The notes under the pieces are model-generated. The model made no database searches. It saw only the letters and a list, made by a program, of their open reading frames with translations, and was not told the DNA's origin. A stretch of 18,630 bases of DNA from Patescibacteria group bacterium (GTDB lineage: Bacteria > Patescibacteriota > Microgenomatia > UBA1400 > MFAQ01), in the NCBI GenBank assembly GCA_018819325.1, contig JAHJQJ010000066.1:1-18630 (forward strand). The letters run 5' to 3'. Made by a program: the position numbers and the translations under genes. Below are positions 17,722 to 18,630 of this stretch, piece by piece. Positions within the stretch are counted from its first letter, which is position 1, and every line of letters starts with the position of its first letter.

Positions 17722-18351
17722 ATGAAACACAAAATTTTAGTTTTAGTAGTTTTGGTTCTTTTCACCCTCACCGCCTGCTCCACACCCCAATCATTACCCA
17801 ATGCCGCCCCCGCCCCCGCCCCCGCCACTTCTGGCGAAAACCTCGAAACCGTCGATATCAATGGTGGCGGTGAAAGTAACAGTCCCCACACCTTAGAGGA
17901 AGACACCTCCTCTCCTCCAGAACAAGAAATCGACCTCGGCGCCACAGGCAGTAGCCCCATTGGACCCGAAGACCTTAACCGTGGAGAATTTCATTTTGAC
18001 AGCGAAATGGGCTGGAACATCATCCACGATGGTGGATACCGCCCCGCAGATACGGACTCTGATCTACCAGCTTACACAGTAATCCGCGGCATAGCCAACC
18101 CAGAAATGATGTTACCAGCACTGGAAAGATCTGCTTTTGTAAACTGGGATGAATTTTTTACCCAACACCCAGAACAAATGGCCTACGATGCCATTTTGAA
18201 ACCTCCCCAATTCTACGTGTTTTTCGACGAAAGTGGACTACCGTTCTTCGCAGTCTTCTGCAGCGAGAGTAGTCCAAACACCCTGGAAGAAAATCGCTAC
18301 TGCAAAGATCTTGCGATTACCTTACATCCAGATTTCCTCCCTGCCCCCTAA
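17722..18351 (+). CDS. lipoprotein of unknown function
   Basis: A 209-residue exported lipoprotein. The signal peptide MKHKILVLVVLVLFTLTACS ends in a lipobox (LTAC), so Cys19 should be lipidated. A low-complexity linker follows (APAPAPA encoded by repeated GCCCCC units at about 17803-17825, then Ser/Glu-rich). The folded part (about 90-209) has conserved-looking Trp and Cys residues (GWNIIHDGGYRPADT, FVNWDEFFTQHPEQM, FAVFCSES, RYCKDLAITLHP). The two late Cys may form a disulfide. No family is recognised. AAAAGGAG precedes the ATG by 6 nt. It ends the block before a strong terminator and probably acts at the cell surface with the membrane proteins upstream. Confidence 0.75.
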   Translation: MKHKILVLVVLVLFTLTACSTPQSLPNAAPAPAPATSGENLETVDINGGGESNSPHTLEEDTSSPPEQEIDLGATGSSPIGPEDLNRGEFHFDSEMGWNIIHDGGYRPADTDSDLPAYTVIRGIANPEMMLPALERSAFVNWDEFFTQHPEQMAYDAILKPPQFYVFFDESGLPFFAVFCSESSPNTLEENRYCKDLAITLHPDFLPAP

Positions 18352-18368
18352 CCCCCTGCCTACCACTA

Positions 18369-18412
18369 CCCCCCTCACACTCAAAATACTAGAGTGTGGG
18401 GGGCTTTTTTTT
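18369..18412 (+). terminator. Rho-independent terminator
   Basis: CCCCC-T-CACACTC pairs with GAGTGTG-GGGGG with a one-base bulge, followed by an uninterrupted T-run (18405-18412). It ends the envelope block and precedes the tandem-repeat gene. Confidence 0.9.
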
Positions 18413-18424
18413 GCCAAAAAAATA

Positions 18425-18433
18425 TGCTACTAT
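18425..18433 (+). promoter_or_regulatory. extended -10 of the tandem-repeat gene (leaderless)
   Basis: TG-C-TACTAT with 6 nt to the ATG at 18440. The hexamer has two mismatches, but the spacing matches the other genes. Confidence 0.4.
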
Positions 18434-18439
18434 TAATTT

Positions 18440-18630
18440 ATGACCAACAAAAAACCATCTACCCTAACCAAAAATGACGTCCGTGAAATCTTAGCCCAAT
18501 TCCATAACGACGTAGTAAAAAAAGATATTCGAGACTCCTTAGCCCAATTCCATAACGACGTAGTAAAAAAAGATATTCGAGACTCCTTAGCCCAATTCCA
18601 TAACGACGTAGTAAAAAAAGATATTCGAGA
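18440..18630 (+). CDS. tandem-repeat, probably coiled-coil protein (partial, runs off the end)
   Basis: Sixty-three codons are visible. After MTNKKPSTLTKNDVREI the sequence becomes a 16-residue unit, LAQFHNDVVKKDIRDS, repeated with identical DNA. The third copy is cut by the window edge. The heptad-like spacing of Leu, Phe, Val and Ile suggests an amphipathic helix or coiled coil. No signal peptide is seen. Coiled-coil proteins with short repeats are common in Patescibacteria, but the function is unknown. The gene begins after a terminator, with its own extended -10 at 6 nt. Confidence 0.65.
   Translation, partial: MTNKKPSTLTKNDVREILAQFHNDVVKKDIRDSLAQFHNDVVKKDIRDSLAQFHNDVVKKDIR
18476..18630. 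repeat. 48-bp perfect tandem repeat inside a coding region
   Basis: The unit (starting TTAGCCCAATTCCATAACG) recurs every 48 bp without a substitution and keeps the reading frame (16 codons). At least three copies, the last incomplete at the window edge. Confidence 0.95.

Noticed and set aside
18476..18630. Short regular repeats as a CRISPR array
   Set aside because: The 48-bp units are directly adjacent with no unique spacers and form one open reading frame.

Overview
The window looks like a chromosome segment of an ultra-small Candidate Phyla Radiation (Patescibacteria) bacterium, probably close to Microgenomates. This is inferred from dense packing with overlapping genes, short membrane proteins of unknown role, divergent ribosomal proteins, a standard genetic code, frequent GTCAT-type palindromic repeats and A/C-rich coding sequence. 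No 16S gene is present, so the placement is not proven.

Layout. 1-2510: the tail of a possible TGS-domain protein, rpmB (L28, minus strand), an M50 site-2 protease, and two membrane-anchored proteins carrying a shared repeat in frame. 2524-4059: an HTH/LAGLIDADG-like protein, then tRNA-Thr(GGT), tRNA-Tyr, a RelBE-type toxin-antitoxin pair and tRNA-Thr(TGT). 4059-6179: an unrecognised protein (minus), rpmG (L33), tRNA-Trp and a YvcK/CofD-like gene. 6180-8911: a structured intergenic stretch, then secE-nusG, a 65-residue membrane protein, and rplK-rplA. In rplA, L1 is fused to a helix-hairpin-helix. 8912-11949: a defence/toxin island with AbiEi-AbiEii, BrnT-BrnA and a class II Fic protein. 11950-18351: a block of exported or membrane proteins. 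It contains a two-domain peptidoglycan hydrolase (M23 peptidase plus lysozyme-like), two zinc-ribbon membrane proteins (one apparently split by a frameshift), a 57-residue membrane protein and a lipoprotein, with large nested palindromes between genes. 18440 to the end: the start of a protein made of perfect 48-bp tandem repeats.

Expression logic. Most first genes have a -10 hexamer ending only 6-10 nt before ATG and no Shine-Dalgarno sequence, which implies leaderless mRNAs. This rule moves several starts inward (rpmB, M50, secE, yvcK, BrnT and others). The envelope block instead uses strong AAGGAGG-type ribosome binding sites. Four accessory transcription units (abiE, brnTA, fic, M23) share a block close to ACCCTGTAAACTTGACA around the -35.

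The most interesting material is: the leaderless architecture; two families of structured repeats (one read in frame inside two genes, one a 71-bp unit identical in two copies but nested in different palindromes); the L1-HhH fusion; the repeat-supplied stop codon of L11; and the uncharacterised envelope block.
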